This document shows positions 9,695 to 23,142 of a stretch of 64,000 nt of DNA, piece by piece. The first letter of the stretch is position 1, and every line of letters begins with the position of its first letter. Source of the DNA: Beaufortia kweichowensis (taxonomy: Eukaryota; Chordata; Actinopteri; Cypriniformes; Gastromyzontidae); assembly GCA_019155185.1 (NCBI GenBank), contig CM032797.1, positions 5,752,881 to 5,816,880 of the forward strand, in the 5' to 3' direction. The notes under the pieces are model-generated. The model was not told the origin of the DNA. It saw only the letters and a list, made by a program, of their open reading frames with translations, and searched no databases. Both the position numbers and the translations under genes were made by a program.

Positions 9695-12600
9695 CGGATG
9701 TCGCAGGAGAAGAAAGAACTGATTCATAAATGCTGATACGTTTTAGTGTTACTAACGTTAGAAGGTGTCATTTAAAATAGCTCATCGGATTTATCCTGTA
9801 AAACAAGTTACAACAAGATTTTGTAAAGACATCGATTTAAACTGTTTTATAAAGAAAGGGAAAGGATTCATTATTTATTTATGACTGTATTCATACACAA
9901 TTATTATGGTGTGATTTGATTTTCTTTATCAAAAAGAATGCAAACTTCGAAATAAAGAAAAAGATCGTAAAGATAAAAACTATATTTTAGAATAGAAAAA
10001 TATAGAAAAAAATATATAGAAGAAAAATATATTTTATTTTATAATACTAATGCAAAAATGTAAATATGGTTTATTGTAAATCATTATTAAATCAATTAGA
10101 CATTAAAAAGTCTAATTTTACTCATTTTAAAGCAGATATAACAAATAACAAAGTAAAACATATTGTAAAGCCTTAAATCTTAATTTTTTTTTTTACATTT
10201 GTAACATAAATCTTATGTTTGTATGTATGTTTTGTATGTTAAGTTTTTTTCTATGTTTATTTTTGTATGAGCGCAATTAATGTGATTGACATGCTGTACC
10301 AACATTTATTTGTATGCTCTGGCTATTGTTTAGTATATGGCGATACAAAAAAACCATCAAAGCTGACACAACAACAACATTATATTTTTTATTATTAAAG
10401 TGTATTATTATAAAAAAAAATCATAAAATGTAGAAGTAAACTAGTTAAGCGGCCTACACAATGGTATATTGCAGGCTGCGTTTACCCAACATGCATTTCA
10501 ACCGGAACAGTTTGGATGGTTTAACTTGATTGATGTATTAAAGTGTTAGGAGTGTTGCAGATCAAACCGACTATGATTGTTTGTTTGTTGGCCATTTGGA
10601 AGTGTATTCATTTGAAGAATCCACTCGGAGATTGATTTTTAAGCTGGTGTCCATCTCTCACTGAAACAGCTGCACCTGTCGCAAAATTGCTCATGCTGTT
10701 ACTGCCGAGTTATGTTTAATCGCAATCCGCCAGTATTTACGTCTAACAATGTTTTAAGTGACATCAGGACACGTTTAAGATATATCAATCGTGGCTGGAA
10801 CTTTGTGTATTACAACCTGCAATGGCAAGACCTTATCGTCATTCGAAACTACACATTGACAACGAACTGGATCTGCATGGCCGGGTAAGTTGCGTTTGTA
10901 TCTTGGAGACTTGTATGTATGTTAAATACAACGATAACAGCCAAGCATCAGTTATATCTGGATAACGTTGTTTATTCTTCGCGCTGTTTGTCACCACTTC
11001 CGTTTGTGACGTAGTCCGTGACGCTGTGAATACTTGGAAAATATTTGGTTTGTTGGCGACGTATTAATTGAGTGATGTCTCAATAAATGGCACATTTCCT
11101 GTTTTTATTCTTTGCTGTTATACAACATCAGATAGCATCGCAATATTGTAAATGTATCATTTTAAATACATTTTATTATTGTAGAAATTATTATTATAAC
11201 ACCCATAGGGAAATTATAGCTGAACCTTTTTATAACACCGTATGCATAAACTTAAACAAACAAACCTAATGTAACCCAAACGTTGTATTTTTTATGGAAA
11301 TTACTGAAAAAAGTTTTTTTTTCAGAAGTAAAAATTTGTGAATGCTTTGAATTTAACTTAAATTTTAACAGCGACTTCTGCAGAGTGAACTTTTAAACAG
11401 TTGCTGTATTGATTAAAGCCAGCAGAGGTCGCTCTTACATAGTCACATATTTGACTGAATACGTTCTGTGGCCAGGGTTATTTTTAAAGTCGGTTTATGT
11501 CTGACAAATACCTTAAATCCTTTCTTACAAAAGGCTATTTAACATCTTTAGCGTTATTGCACAGGGAAAAAAGATACAAATCATTGAACACACAAGGATA
11601 TTTTGTAAAGACATGCCTCAATAATGGGGCATATTGTGACACTCTATGGGGTAAGTTGTCACAGTGGGAATCAGTTGTTTCTTGACATGTTTGAAATATA
11701 AACTACTAAAAGCCATGAAAGCATAAAACTTGATTGTAGGCTATTTAATGGCTTTTTCGTAAAACAATGGACATTTGGATGTGACTCAAATTGTTTGGGA
11801 AATATAGCCCAAATATGTGACTACTAGCCCTGGTCTCTCTCAGACTGCTCCTTTTTCAGTCTTTGTGCCCCACTATACTTGGATTACAATATTATAAATT
11901 CTTTTTATAATTAGATGTACTTTCATTATACACATTAAATGTAACCAGTTAGTCTATTTGTCAGCAAAGACATGTAATAGAGAATGCTATGTTGTACTGT
12001 AGTTTGTTGACATGCATCTTTTAAAATACATAGATTGAGCTGGATGTGTGTTTGTATTCTACACCATTTCACCTCTTGTCTCCACTTAACCTCAAGTGCT
12101 CTCACCGTATGTCATGTGGTGTCTGATTACTAACACACAAGCCAGAACACATGTAAGTGCACTATTCAGCCTTGTACAAGGCATGTTTGTGTCATTGTTG
12201 TGGCTCAATAGAACTTCATGTAAAACACAAAACAAACAGTCAAAGAGCTTTTACTTTAGCTTTTCTTTAATTGAAATGATAATTAAAAAATGGTTGTTTG
12301 ACGTTGTTATTGTAACGTCACATAACTGAATCCCCAAACAATAGTAGACATATGTTGTGGCTTTCATTATGAATATTTGAGCTAATAAGTTAAGGATCAT
12401 TTTTGGTTTTCTGATCGAGTTTCATAGTCTTTGACAATTAAATGCCTGGCAATTACAATGGCGTTCATGGTTAATGTTTTTGTTGGGACTAAATTTCTCC
12501 TCTTTTCAGTTTTTTGATGTGTTGTTTTGCTGTTAGATGCTTTTAATTTTTTTATTATAGTTTTTTTTGTAGATTTTTTTTTGATTGAGTATCATCTTTC

Positions 12601-13590
12601 TATACAACTTTATATGACCAGAGCAAAACCCTGATCCAGATTATAACAGACACAGCACTTTCCGTATCTGGTTGTCAATGCGAGACATGTGTGATGCTAG
12701 AGGGCAGAGAAAATCTAGTTAAAAACTCTTTCATCTTTTTTTTTTGTCATGTGTTTGTCAAATGCATTGCTTGCTGCTCAGGTGACACAATGCAACAAGC
12801 CTTCTGTTCTCTGTTAGTCGCCTAGAGCTGTACATACATTTTTGACTGTTAGTTTGTGGGGTCGTGTCTAGGTATGTGCTTTGTTCTTCATAATTTAGTG
12901 CCCTTTTAACAATGTTGAGGGTGTGTCAGATACTTAGAAATATTTAAAAATACTTCCTTAAAATATCAGTCAACAGCTTACACACTTGACTGACACCTGA
13001 CTTTCTCATCATCTAAAGACTTACGATTAAATGCATAAAACTAGAACTGTAGTCAAATATAAATTGTGCCTGCATATTCTTTTCTTTACTAAATTGCAAA
13101 TTTTAATTCAATACAGTTTTGAATGGCTGTTGTTAGACCAGTTCATGAAAGAAAGGTGTCTGTCTTCTTAGCTGTTTTAAAATTACTCCAAGTGTCATCT
13201 CCCAAAGTTAGGGAGAATGTCCGGATAGGGAAAGATGACTACTTTTAAAGGGGACAAATATATAAGATAGTTGTGCATCGTTTATTATGTATAATTCCCA
13301 CACTGCTGTTTGTGTTATTTCATAACTTTGATTCTATTATTTTTATTACCATATTCAAAATATGTATTCAAATACATAAAACACATGAACTGTGTGAACA
13401 TATTTTTGTACATTGCAATTATTTTTTAGCTTTCTGCCAAAATGGTAAGTGTTATGATTAGATAGATCTTTGGTCTAATGGGAATAGTTAGATAATAGTT
13501 GATAATAGATAGATAAGAGTTGTGTTGTGTATGTTTGGTGTTACATTAGAGTATTACTTCTCTATTATATTTACCTTTGTTCTTAATAAG
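9695..13590. other. AT-rich intergenic region
   Basis: No recognised gene. At 10712-10888 a 58-codon open frame on the plus strand overlaps a shorter ATG frame (10822-10884) that runs into a strong donor (CGG before GTAAGT at 10885). ETS- and CRE-like motifs lie just downstream, near 10993-11020. This may be an unannotated first exon or non-coding RNA, but I see no matching second exon. A CTCF-like motif is at 11419-11433. Confidence 0.4.
11419..11433 (+). promoter_or_regulatory. CTCF-like motif, forward
   Basis: CCAGCAGAGGTCGCT differs at one base from the classic CCAGCAGAGGGCGCT form. Confidence 0.45.
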
Positions 13591-13599
13591 CACTTTATT

Positions 13600-14170
13600 G
13601 CTCGCCCTGTCCTGCTGTGAGAGTCAAACGTATTGAAGGCCGGCTTGTGAAGGACTATGAACCTTGTAAGTGAACGAGCGGTCTGAGAGATATGAGGGCA
13701 GATTCCACCCCGTCCGGGGCAAGCGCGGGTGGGGAAGAATGTGTCTATTGTGGCCCGAGCTTCACCACAGCCTCTCTTTGAGGACCAGTTGGGCTTAAAA
13801 TGTTTAAAACCAGAGAAGGATTAGAGAACAAAAAGATCCTTCTCTGTCATCAAAGAGGATCTTCTCCGAGACTCATCTAACTGCTCTCCACGCCTGCCCG
13901 CAGGTCTGAGAGATGGAGAGAGAGAAGGCGAGAGAGAGAGAGACAGGAGGGGTGCAAATTTCAAAGGTAATCTTTAACTCTAAGCCTGGCAGACTGGTTG
14001 AAACGGACTCCCTCCTCCAAGTCTGAGCCAGCATGTTGTCCAGCCCTCCCAGTGGGCCTGCCGCTCCCCCAGTCGCCTGCATTCTTCCTGCCCTTTTGTT
14101 CTGAGAGCACTGAAGTGGCTGTATTCACGGTCAGGCCGAGCCAAAGATTTTGAATGACCTCGAAAGGGGG
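13600..14170. promoter_or_regulatory. Candidate distal enhancer upstream of pax3
   Basis: A GC-balanced, non-repetitive island in AT-rich surroundings, about 9 kb before pax3. It includes a TCF/LEF-like ATCAAAG near 13849 and a GA-rich run at 13917-13941. No coding potential was recognised. The call rests on composition only. Confidence 0.3.
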
Positions 14171-14827
14171 CGACTTTAACTCAAGACCTCTAAGTCTCTT
14201 CCTAAAATAACACTTTCTTGAAACAAATACCTGCTTTGTTCCAGTGACTCTTTTAAAAGCTGGTCAGGGTTGCAGTGGGCAGCCTATCAACAAAAAAAGA
14301 GGGCAGTGCAGAAGAGACTGTCCGCCGTGGTCAGGCGACACAATCTCAAAACAGATATGGCTTGTGTTGGCGTATGTAGATGACCTTTTGTGAAAGTGCA
14401 TGCATAAGAAGCCCACTTTGTTTGATTAAACTCCCCTAGGAATGGTTGGACAATGTCTGCTGAACTCTGCATTGTTGGTTGAGCCTTTTTAAAAGATTTG
14501 GAGGAATTACTAAAGCTTTTATGGTTTTATTTAGTTGAGAACATTTACAATATGTTGGTCTTTTGTTTGATTTAGTTACATGGTATGTAGGTTTATGTGA
14601 ATGTGTAATTATGTATATATGTTTGGATGAAAAAACTGTAGTCACCCTTTGTCTAGAATTTGTCTAGAAGTTTCTATTCTGGGCTCTTATTTGCTGTTTT
14701 TAGTCTTTATTATTTAGTGAAAGCCATGTATTTCAAAAACATTTTTAAAATAAGATTTGTTAATTAATGAATGTGTTGGCACAATTATATTTTGTCTCCA
14801 CAAAAATAAATTAATATAAGCATAAAA

Positions 14828-15055
14828 TACACTGGAAAAATTCCTTACACTGGAAAACTTTATTGCTGTCCTACATTTTTAGTACAATCAATTTATCTTA
14901 ATTTCAAAGAGTCATTTCAACATACTATTTAAAAAAATTTTTTAACTTAATTTGATGAGTTGAAATAATGTAAAAAATAGTTTTAATAATCTGTAAATAC
15001 AAGTTGTTGGTGCTTAATTTAAGTAATTTAAGGCTGCAAACATTTTTACAGTGTA
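14828..15055. mobile_element. Short inverted-repeat element (MITE-like)
   Basis: Starts TACACTGGAAAAA (a second similar start is near 14846) and ends TTTTTACAGTGTA, which are inverted copies. The inside is A/T-rich without coding sequence. The ACACTGTAAAAA terminus is common in fish non-autonomous elements. Confidence 0.55.
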
Positions 15056-16291
15056 CTGGCCAGTGTCATGTAAAATTTAAGATTATGAGAAACATTTAAG
15101 TCAACTGCATCTAAACTTCTGAATGGTAATGTATTTATTGATAGGCATATAAACAAATGTGTTGTGTGGCATTGTGGTCAAAGCTAAAGGCTGGCAACTT
15201 GTAGCTGATTGGATGGCAGTACCTGAAGATTTGGAAAAAAGCCATTTTAATAGCTACTTGCTTTCTAAATGTATAAAGCTTTTATATGTGTGTTAGGTGA
15301 ATAGACCAAAGAACCTCTTTGTTCAGTATTTCATTATGTTCACTAATTAGCACATGTTGTTTGTGAATCTCAGTCTAACAGCTCATGTTGGAATGACTTG
15401 TTTTATTGCTGAAACAGATTTCATGTCCAAGTGCTGTAAATGATCACACTTATGTTGTGCATAAATCGATATAATCTATTTCACATTTTAAAAAATACAC
15501 TGTCTTGTGCTATTAACAGTAAAAGCCCCATCTCATTGACCTTGTGACTGTCTTAGAAGGAATAGCATCTTAGTGGTGTGTTTGTGTGTGTACAGACTAT
15601 AGTTTACAGAATAAAGTCTGCAGAGAGACTGTTTCATATTTCTCATGCGTGCCAAATGTGATGACTAACAAAACTGCACAACTGTTTTCTACTAGTGACA
15701 TGACATTGTGTGCATATAGTACAGTTGCGTATGATAGTTGGTGTTACGGCTATGTTGTAGCTATAAATGGAGTTGGTGTCGGGCGGGGAATGATCTGTTA
15801 ACTCGTGGCATATGAAGAATTATAGTTCAGCTGCAGCAATAAAGCTCATGATTAACAGAAATGTTTCAGGAATAGATGTTTAAAGAACAGCATTGTTTAA
15901 GAGATGTTTGCAGTGAGACATCATCTCAGCCTGAGGCTCTCTGTTGAACACATCATCCCATCAACGCCTTGCTCTGCCCCTCTTTCGGAGAATGAGCGCT
16001 TCAGGGGTGAAGCTGAGGACACAGACTTTCCTGTAGCGAGGGACTAACCAGATTATCTATCCAGACATTAAAAGATAAAACTTTGCAATTGTGATCATGA
16101 TCCTGTTCAACACAATAACCTTCTAATGAAAAGCTTTAATGTTTTGTATGGATAACATATATGTATTTAGGCATATGTGTTTAAGCTGTCATTTTGTTTT
16201 TGAGTCATTTGGAATATAAGTACACTGTTGTGTGTATTCATGAAATATGTGATAAATGGTAATGTGGTCTACATGTTGTTACCTGATTACA

Positions 16292-16305
16292 CCTCTAGGT
16301 GGCAT
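16292..16305 (+). promoter_or_regulatory. CTCF-like motif, forward
   Basis: CCTCTAGGTGGCAT fits the core C-C-x-C-T-A-G-G-T-G-G-C-A, with a mismatch at the third base. Confidence 0.45.
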
Positions 16306-17810
16306 TGATGTCTTTGCATGCGTTGTTAACACAAATACTGTATACTTTTAGTAGACTGTGTCCCTGGTGTGTTGACTGCGTTATTGAACATATAGATATT
16401 GATTTTAACTCAAAAACACTGTGTATGTCACCCAGTCCAGCACCAAGAGAAAACACGTATTAATTATATAATGGATAAGTTAGTGAAACGTAATTATTTG
16501 ACTATGTAAATTGAATTATTGTGTTCTTAAAGTCTTCATATTAAGTATAAGACTTAACTATTTTACTAAAATATTAGGTTTGTATTGTATTATACGTCAC
16601 CATAGTGTTCGGATAAATGTTTTCCGCGTGTTTTCTGCCTTTTAAACGGTATTTTTAACAGTGAAGCACAGACTCTCGAACCTTTTTGCGTAAATGGTTT
16701 AATTCGTCTGAACTATATTGTGATTTTCCAATACTTGTAAACAAACAGATGATGATTTGAGCGCCGGAAATGCGCAGACGTTCAGTCACGAGGTGTGAAC
16801 AGAGAGCGCGGGAGCTGTCCGCGAGCTGTGGTCCTGAAATAACACGCAGCCACTAATTACTTTCACACCAAATCTATGTCAAACGTTGGTGTTCTTTAAA
16901 AAATATAATGTAACGTCATATAATATGATGTTTCAAATAATATCTGAACGTTTTAGGAACATACCTGTTAGATAATAGGGATGCAAAATGAAGAACTTCT
17001 GAAATGAGAAAGAACGAAAAGAAAAGAAAGAAACACACTCAAGTGAGCTTCAAAGCTGATTCTCAACTTGTATGCAACAGGCACATATATCTGGATCATT
17101 TAGCAATGCATGTTACGTACTAATGCATATGATACAAAAACGTATACTCCATATATGTTGGTTAACTAACAGAGTAGACATCTCATAGATGCATTAACAT
17201 ATGTAGGACAAGGAAGCCCTGCATACAAAGAACAAACATTATCTCTTAGAAAATGATGCTAGTACCAGAGAACACTGTGTATGTTTACAAAGAACAGATG
17301 TGTCACAGAACATGGTCATATATAGATGCTTGTGCTTGAAACTGAAATGATAAAGAGAAATTGGAACATTGAAATGTACATCTTGGCAGATATGTCTATT
17401 AACAGCTTCTTCAGAAAGGAGAGCCCAAAAGATATTTTACAATGGCCACTTCCACGCGAAGTTTGTGCATAATTTTTTTAGCTGCAGGTAACACAGTAGT
17501 CATAAGCCATGACTTGGAGGGGCAGTACGTGCTCTCACCTTGACCAGCTTGAATTTATGATCTATTGTTGAGGGAAATTTAAGTGCCTCTAAAAGATTCT
17601 GACACTTAAGCCACACTCAGAGAGCATGAATTTTATAGCATTAGATGTAAATTCAAACCAAGTCATTTTGTTATTGCTTTTAACCAACTATTTTTTATTG
17701 CAAGTCTTTATGTTAAGTTCTATAGCCTAATTAAAACCTGCCAATCGTGTAGTTTGTTTGTGCAGTCTTTCTGTTAATAAATGCCACTTTGTTTGATGTT
17801 TCTAATGCAA

Positions 17811-17824
17811 ACGCCCTCTTGTGG
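17811..17824 (-). promoter_or_regulatory. CTCF-like motif, reverse
   Basis: The minus strand reads CCACAAGAGGGCGT, a near-consensus CTCF core. Confidence 0.55.
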
Positions 17825-17849
17825 ACGATAATATGTTACACGTAAATAG

Positions 17850-18250
17850 CTGTCCAAAGCTGTTGGCACCGCGCAGCTTGAGGAAGTTAAACGTATGGCA
17901 TTTTGATGACAGATACAAGAACATCATTCCACGAAGGCGTTTCTATAAAGTCAGACCGAGTGAGTAGCTATTTCAAACTAGGTATCTGGTGATGACTCCT
18001 TGTATCTCTGAAGTTTACCACCTGTTGAGAGGTGCTCTACTGGTTGCCCTGATCACCTGAGAGCGATAATGCCGAAACACTGGCCTCGGGGCCAAGGTTC
18101 ACCACGGGGGCAATAAACTCCCTATCCCGCTGCCATCATGTAGAGACATTACTGTGCCCTGAGGCTTTCAGAACAAACGCTTCATTTCCAAAGGCTTTCT
18201 CGCCCTTACTGTGTCACTTTATTTACCCAGTGTCATGCAAAAGTCTTAAT
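17850..18250. promoter_or_regulatory. Candidate enhancer, about 5 kb upstream of pax3
   Basis: A high-complexity, GC-balanced stretch with an E-box-like CACCTG and no coding frame. Composition is the only evidence; conservation cannot be tested here. Confidence 0.3.
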
Positions 18251-20294
18251 TTCCTTTGAATTCCAGCGCTACTGTATTGCCTTGAGATACTTACATTCAT
18301 TACTACCGTTTAATTAGTATCATCAAACACTTCACCGGTTTGCAGTATCTCAATGTAACATTAGTCGAGACTGTTAAACTCATTAGCAAAGACTGATAAG
18401 GGTAAAGGTGAGGTGTCAGTATTTTCACATGTAAGAAACCAATAGGCCTATAATCAATGATGTTATATGCAATAATGCAAGAATAACTTTTAAGCAAATG
18501 AAATGATATCCACAGTCTCACTGTAAAAAGATATTGCAGCCTTATTTTAAAGTATAATCAAATTGACCGCACATTTTAACTTTTTAACTAATAATGAAGT
18601 TGCTGTAACATCTCTTAAAAATTGAAATTGCAAAGTGAAAAGTGTTTGTCGCCATGACGTTTTTTATATTATATAATCAACATTATTATATGTCTTAATG
18701 ATATAATCTTTTTTCAATATTATTAAAAAAATGCTTATTTAAGTAATGTTTTACTTTATTCTCTAATTTACTACATTTAAAATTAACAGTTTTCGAACGT
18801 CAGAGTTTAGTGACAAACGTAAAGAATAATTCGAGTAAGTTTTAATTTGATCTTTGGGGAAAATAAATAGAAAAAATGAAACATCCGCATTTTTCATAAT
18901 AGTTGTCAGTTTCATACCCGGCCAGAGCAAACGCACTTAGCATGAGAAGGAAACTGCTAACAACCATCTCTTCATAGTTATTCTAATGACCCCGGGTAGT
19001 AAATAAAGTCATCACAACAGCGAGTCTCCATTGTAAAGAGGGATATTATTGAGTGGTTTGTCACTTTACTGTAAGAGCGACGTGTTTCCCACAGCAGCTC
19101 GTGTGGTAAATATTTACTTAAGCAGTCCACAGTAGGGAGGGATGTACCAGAATACTTATTTTGCCAATGTTGTTCATTGTATTTCAATTAGCAGTGTATG
19201 ATATTGTTTGACTGGGTGTATGATGTAATTGTTGCTGTTAATTTTATGTAGGCCTAATTGTGTATTTGATAACTTGATGCTTTTTACTGAAATGAAATTG
19301 AAAAATATTGTCTCCAAAGGGAAATTTGTTGTGGAGTCCGAAGTGCTGCGCAAATACGATGCGTTGACGCAGATCATATCGTTTAAATGATTAAGTGCAA
19401 AAAACAGCAGGGTATCATGGAAAACATATTACAGTGAATATGATAAAAATCATAGAAAAATATATGCATGATAACGATAAAAATCATCATAAAAATATAA
19501 AGTAAATAAATAAATGCGTATGTATATTTAGATCAATTATGTCGTTTTCTTTTGTGGATTAAATTCGAATTTACATACAAAAGGCCAATGACATCCCTTT
19601 TACACTGGAGTATATACAAAGGTACCAGCATCATCCAAAGTTTAAAAAGCACGACCAAACGAAAAAATGAGTTTAAAAGTTATAAATTAGGAGCCGAAAT
19701 GACATACTGGTGAAAGTAAAGATCAAACCTTATCCCCAGTCACATCGCTTCTGCTTTTCAGTCTATCACAGCGTTTTGAAGGCACTCCTCAGAGCTGAAA
19801 CATTGTTCTTGAGTTTAATCATAATGGCATTTTTCCAGAGTTCTATGAAACGCATCCCGGGGTTATTTGGTTTAAGAGTCTAAACTAAACCAGGGGCGCT
19901 TACATTTCTCCAGTGTGGCGTTTGCCTCTTTATTTATGATGTCTTTTCTTCCACCGATGTAGAAAATTTCTGACTTGGATTTTTCACTCCAAAATTGATT
20001 TGACACGGATATCCAATATCCCTTTAAAGATAATCAAACTGAGTCTCTCCTCATTCCGCATATATCCCCACTCACTTTATGACCATATCGAGTTACCACC
20101 AAGCTTTTGTTTGCAATAGACATTCTTCATTCTGAAAACATTCTAACAGTATTAAATACACTGTACGAGAGAAAAAGGCCATGTTTGCAAACATTTGTTC
20201 GTGGCAGGATCTTCTGAGATATGCAATTAAAAAATATAATGATTAATTAAAGCAAAGTCTGTTGGGTGTGCTATACGTTATAAACACACACTCA

Positions 20295-20296
<2 letters not shown>

Positions 20297-20384
<88 letters not shown>

Positions 20385-20385
20385 A
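20297..20385 (+). repeat. (CT)n microsatellite with (CA)n tail
   Basis: About 75 bases of CT dinucleotide with one interruption, then ACACACAC. It explains the Leu/Ser-only open frames here. Confidence 0.95.
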
Positions 20386-21299
20386 AAATTTCATTACAGC
20401 ATCCAGGCCAAAATACAAAGAAGCAATTAGCCAGCGGTCAGTTGCGCCAAAAGTGGCCTATACCAATACGCACATATGGACACTCGTGGAAAATTTACTT
20501 GGAAAGAACACTGAACCCGTGACAACCATGTGCAAAAGTAGATTTTATTATTAATCCAAAATGTTTACAGGGAGCATAGTAAAAATACACTTAATGTGAT
20601 TAAATCAGGTTATTCGCTCGTTACCTCAGTTATTATAAGGATCACATCTCGTGGAAATGGCTTATAACAAATAAAAATCTTTACATTTTATATGATTTTA
20701 TATTACATTTTATAAGAATCATTTACTACCTGCAGCTACTTCACGCTCTTCCCTGAGACCAATACATGCCATTTCAGTAACATATAGTCTAGAGGTCACG
20801 AATCACATTATTTAATTTGCATGACTCGACGAGTTAGTCTGTTGTTTTTAAATCTACAGAAAATTATTTCTGAGTAGGAGATCAGACTTCTGAATGTTGA
20901 ACTATTGTCAAAACATTCGTTTTACTTTTCTAGAATTTTTTGTTGAGCTCAAAAAGATTAAGATGGAAAAGATTATTCATGTTTAAATAAATAGGCATGT
21001 TCTTAAGTTTACAAACTCAAAGTAATATAAAACAAAACAAATATGAAAATTATGAAATATGTTATAGTCTTACTTTTTAAACTGAGGTATTATCGCCTGC
21101 ATATATCCTATAACAACAACAAAATGAAAAACATTATTCTTGGTCTATGTGGTTATTAATTATGACATGAATGATTATTAGTAGGCTGGTATTATCTGTG
21201 AAATTTGTTACAATTGTATGAGTTTTAGTGATGGGCAGACCAACAGATTAAATGAATCTCGTGTGAAAAATGTTAGGTATTAATTGCAATAATATCACT

Positions 21300-21680
21300 T
21301 TTGATGTTTTGTCCCCCCGGCCAATCCGGCAGAAATGCTCAGATGTCAATTAAAGTCAGAACGGGCTGCTGTGGTGTTTCTCTTGTTCTGAGGGCAGCCT
21401 GGCCTGTGGCGCGCGGGCTCCTCGCACCACGACTCTGCGCTAATCCGTTTATGGAGCACCTGGGACCTTGCACGGCAATAACATGCGCTTATCCGCGGCG
21501 CTCTCAGCGAGCTGCGAAACAAGCTCGTCTGAGCACTGCAATGCGATAATGCCCGTATCCCAGAGGAACAGAGGGGCACTTTACCTCTGGATTGATCTGT
21601 CGACGTCTCTTAGTGGAGCTGATAATTCTGAGATGACAGCTAGCGTATTTCTCACATTAGTCAGATGCAAATGATATCTC
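21300..21680. promoter_or_regulatory. pax3: Candidate proximal pax3 enhancer
   Basis: A GC-balanced, high-complexity island 1.4-1.75 kb before the start codon. It contains homeodomain-type TCAATTAA, a Meis-type GATGACAGC, an octamer ATGCAAAT and GGATTGATCTGTC, which is Pbx/Meis-like. Mouse Pax3 is known to carry neural-crest enhancers within 1.6 kb upstream with Pbx/Meis and Tead input; equivalence here is inference. Confidence 0.4.
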
Positions 21681-22619
21681 ATGATATGATCGATCCAGGA
21701 TATGAAAATAATTAATTGCACCTTTTTAAATTGTTTATTGTTCATACCACGGTTGTGGTTTGGCAAGGTTATGAGTTTGAATCGCATGAAACACATGAAT
21801 AGTAGGCTCTACTATACTATAAGTTACACATTTATGTTTATGATTCCTGACCTTGCTCAGCATTTTCTTTAAGTAAACGTTTTCGTTAAGCTCTCACTTT
21901 GCATGTGCGTTGTGTGTTAAGGGACAAAAATAGGAAAGACGAATCACTTTTGTGTTTGAACAGTTGAAAGTGCGATAGCTTTCCAGTGTGATTGATCAGG
22001 GGTCTCTCTGAATGAACTGGGTTCATTTGACTGACGTGAGGTTCTCAATGAGCTCCTGTAAAGAAAAGGAACTTCACTAACTGCAGGGAACAGAGGAGGG
22101 GCATGTGAATGTGAGATTCAGAGAGAGAGAGAGAGAGAGAAATGCGGTGTAATGCAAGAGAATGAGTGGGATGACCATATTGAATGTCTTTGCGTTATAA
22201 ATAACGGTTCTTCGCAATTGTATTCCTCACTACAGACAGCTTTTACGGCACTTTCGGCGTCATACCCTGCTGAGACCCCCGCAAGCTGCTTCTTTCATTC
22301 TGTAGTGGCTCTACTGTCTACATGCATACAATAAATACCTCTGCGTTGTGCAGGTTTTTGGGTTAAAATAAAGTTTGGATTTACGCATGTTCATGTTTAA
22401 TACTAATATTGTTCTGTAGAAAGAGGGTTGTGGTAAACGGAAGGTAAACTAAAGCGAGTCCAAGCCTTGGACTTTACCGGAACCAAATTCTGATAATAAA
22501 CTAAAGTCGGAGGTAAAATATTTGAAGCGTTTTTGGAGCTTCTTTCTTGCGCCGGTTTATTTTTAAGAGCGTCTTATCAGTGAGACATCGACTTGAACTC
22601 TCGAGGTCATGACAGAAGA

Positions 22620-22740
22620 AAGTTTCAGAATCTGGACCAATCAGTAAGCAGTCCCGGTCTTTAGTCCCGCCCTCTCGGACCAATCACAATCCTCGATGCG
22701 CAGAAGGAGCCAACAACTCTACAACTGATAAAATGTTTCG
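22620..22740 (+). promoter_or_regulatory. pax3: pax3 proximal promoter
   Basis: Two CCAAT boxes (CCAATCAG at 22637, CCAATCAC at 22680) flank an Sp1-like CCCGCCCTC. A TATA-like GATAAAAT lies near 22727. Transcription probably starts a little downstream, giving a 5' UTR of roughly 300 bases before the ATG at 23058. Confidence 0.6.
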
Positions 22741-23057
22741 CCACCGATCGTCGTTTCAATTCACAACAACAAGTGTGTCAACAACAGCGGAACGGAGCTC
22801 AGAGTTTATCTCTTAAACTGCTTTGTGATACACACCGAAGCCTCACAACTGGATATCTGTGATTAACTTCAGAGGATTGTTGGCGGCGTTTTGACTTTTG
22901 AAGTTGACTTTACGCGGTATCGCATCATCTTTGCTAAAGACCTGATACTTCAACAACTCACTGACACTTGACCATAACGCGCTTCTCTTTTGGATAACTT
23001 TACTTTTCCTTCAAGTGCTCTTTGCACCAGTGTCTTTCTAGCAGTAATTTCGGAGAT

Positions 23058-23142
23058 ATGACCGCCTTAGCGGGGGGCATTTCCAGGATGATGCGCCCCA
23101 CGCCACCCCAAAACTACCCGAGAGGAGGATATTCCTTGGAGG
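23058..23142 (+). CDS. pax3: pax3 exon 1 coding part (residues 1-29)
   Basis: ATG at 23058; MTALAGGISRMMRP then QNYPRGGYSLE, the usual Pax3 N-terminus. It ends one base into the next codon before GTAAGA. Confidence 0.95.

Larger units (their letters stand above)
15056..21290. other. Intergenic region 5' of pax3
   Basis: No gene recognised. CNE-like islands lie at about 15930-16060 and 17850-18250. CTCF-like motifs are at 16292-16305 (forward) and 17811-17824 (reverse). A long (CT)n array is at 20297-20375. The rest is AT-rich. Confidence 0.4.
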
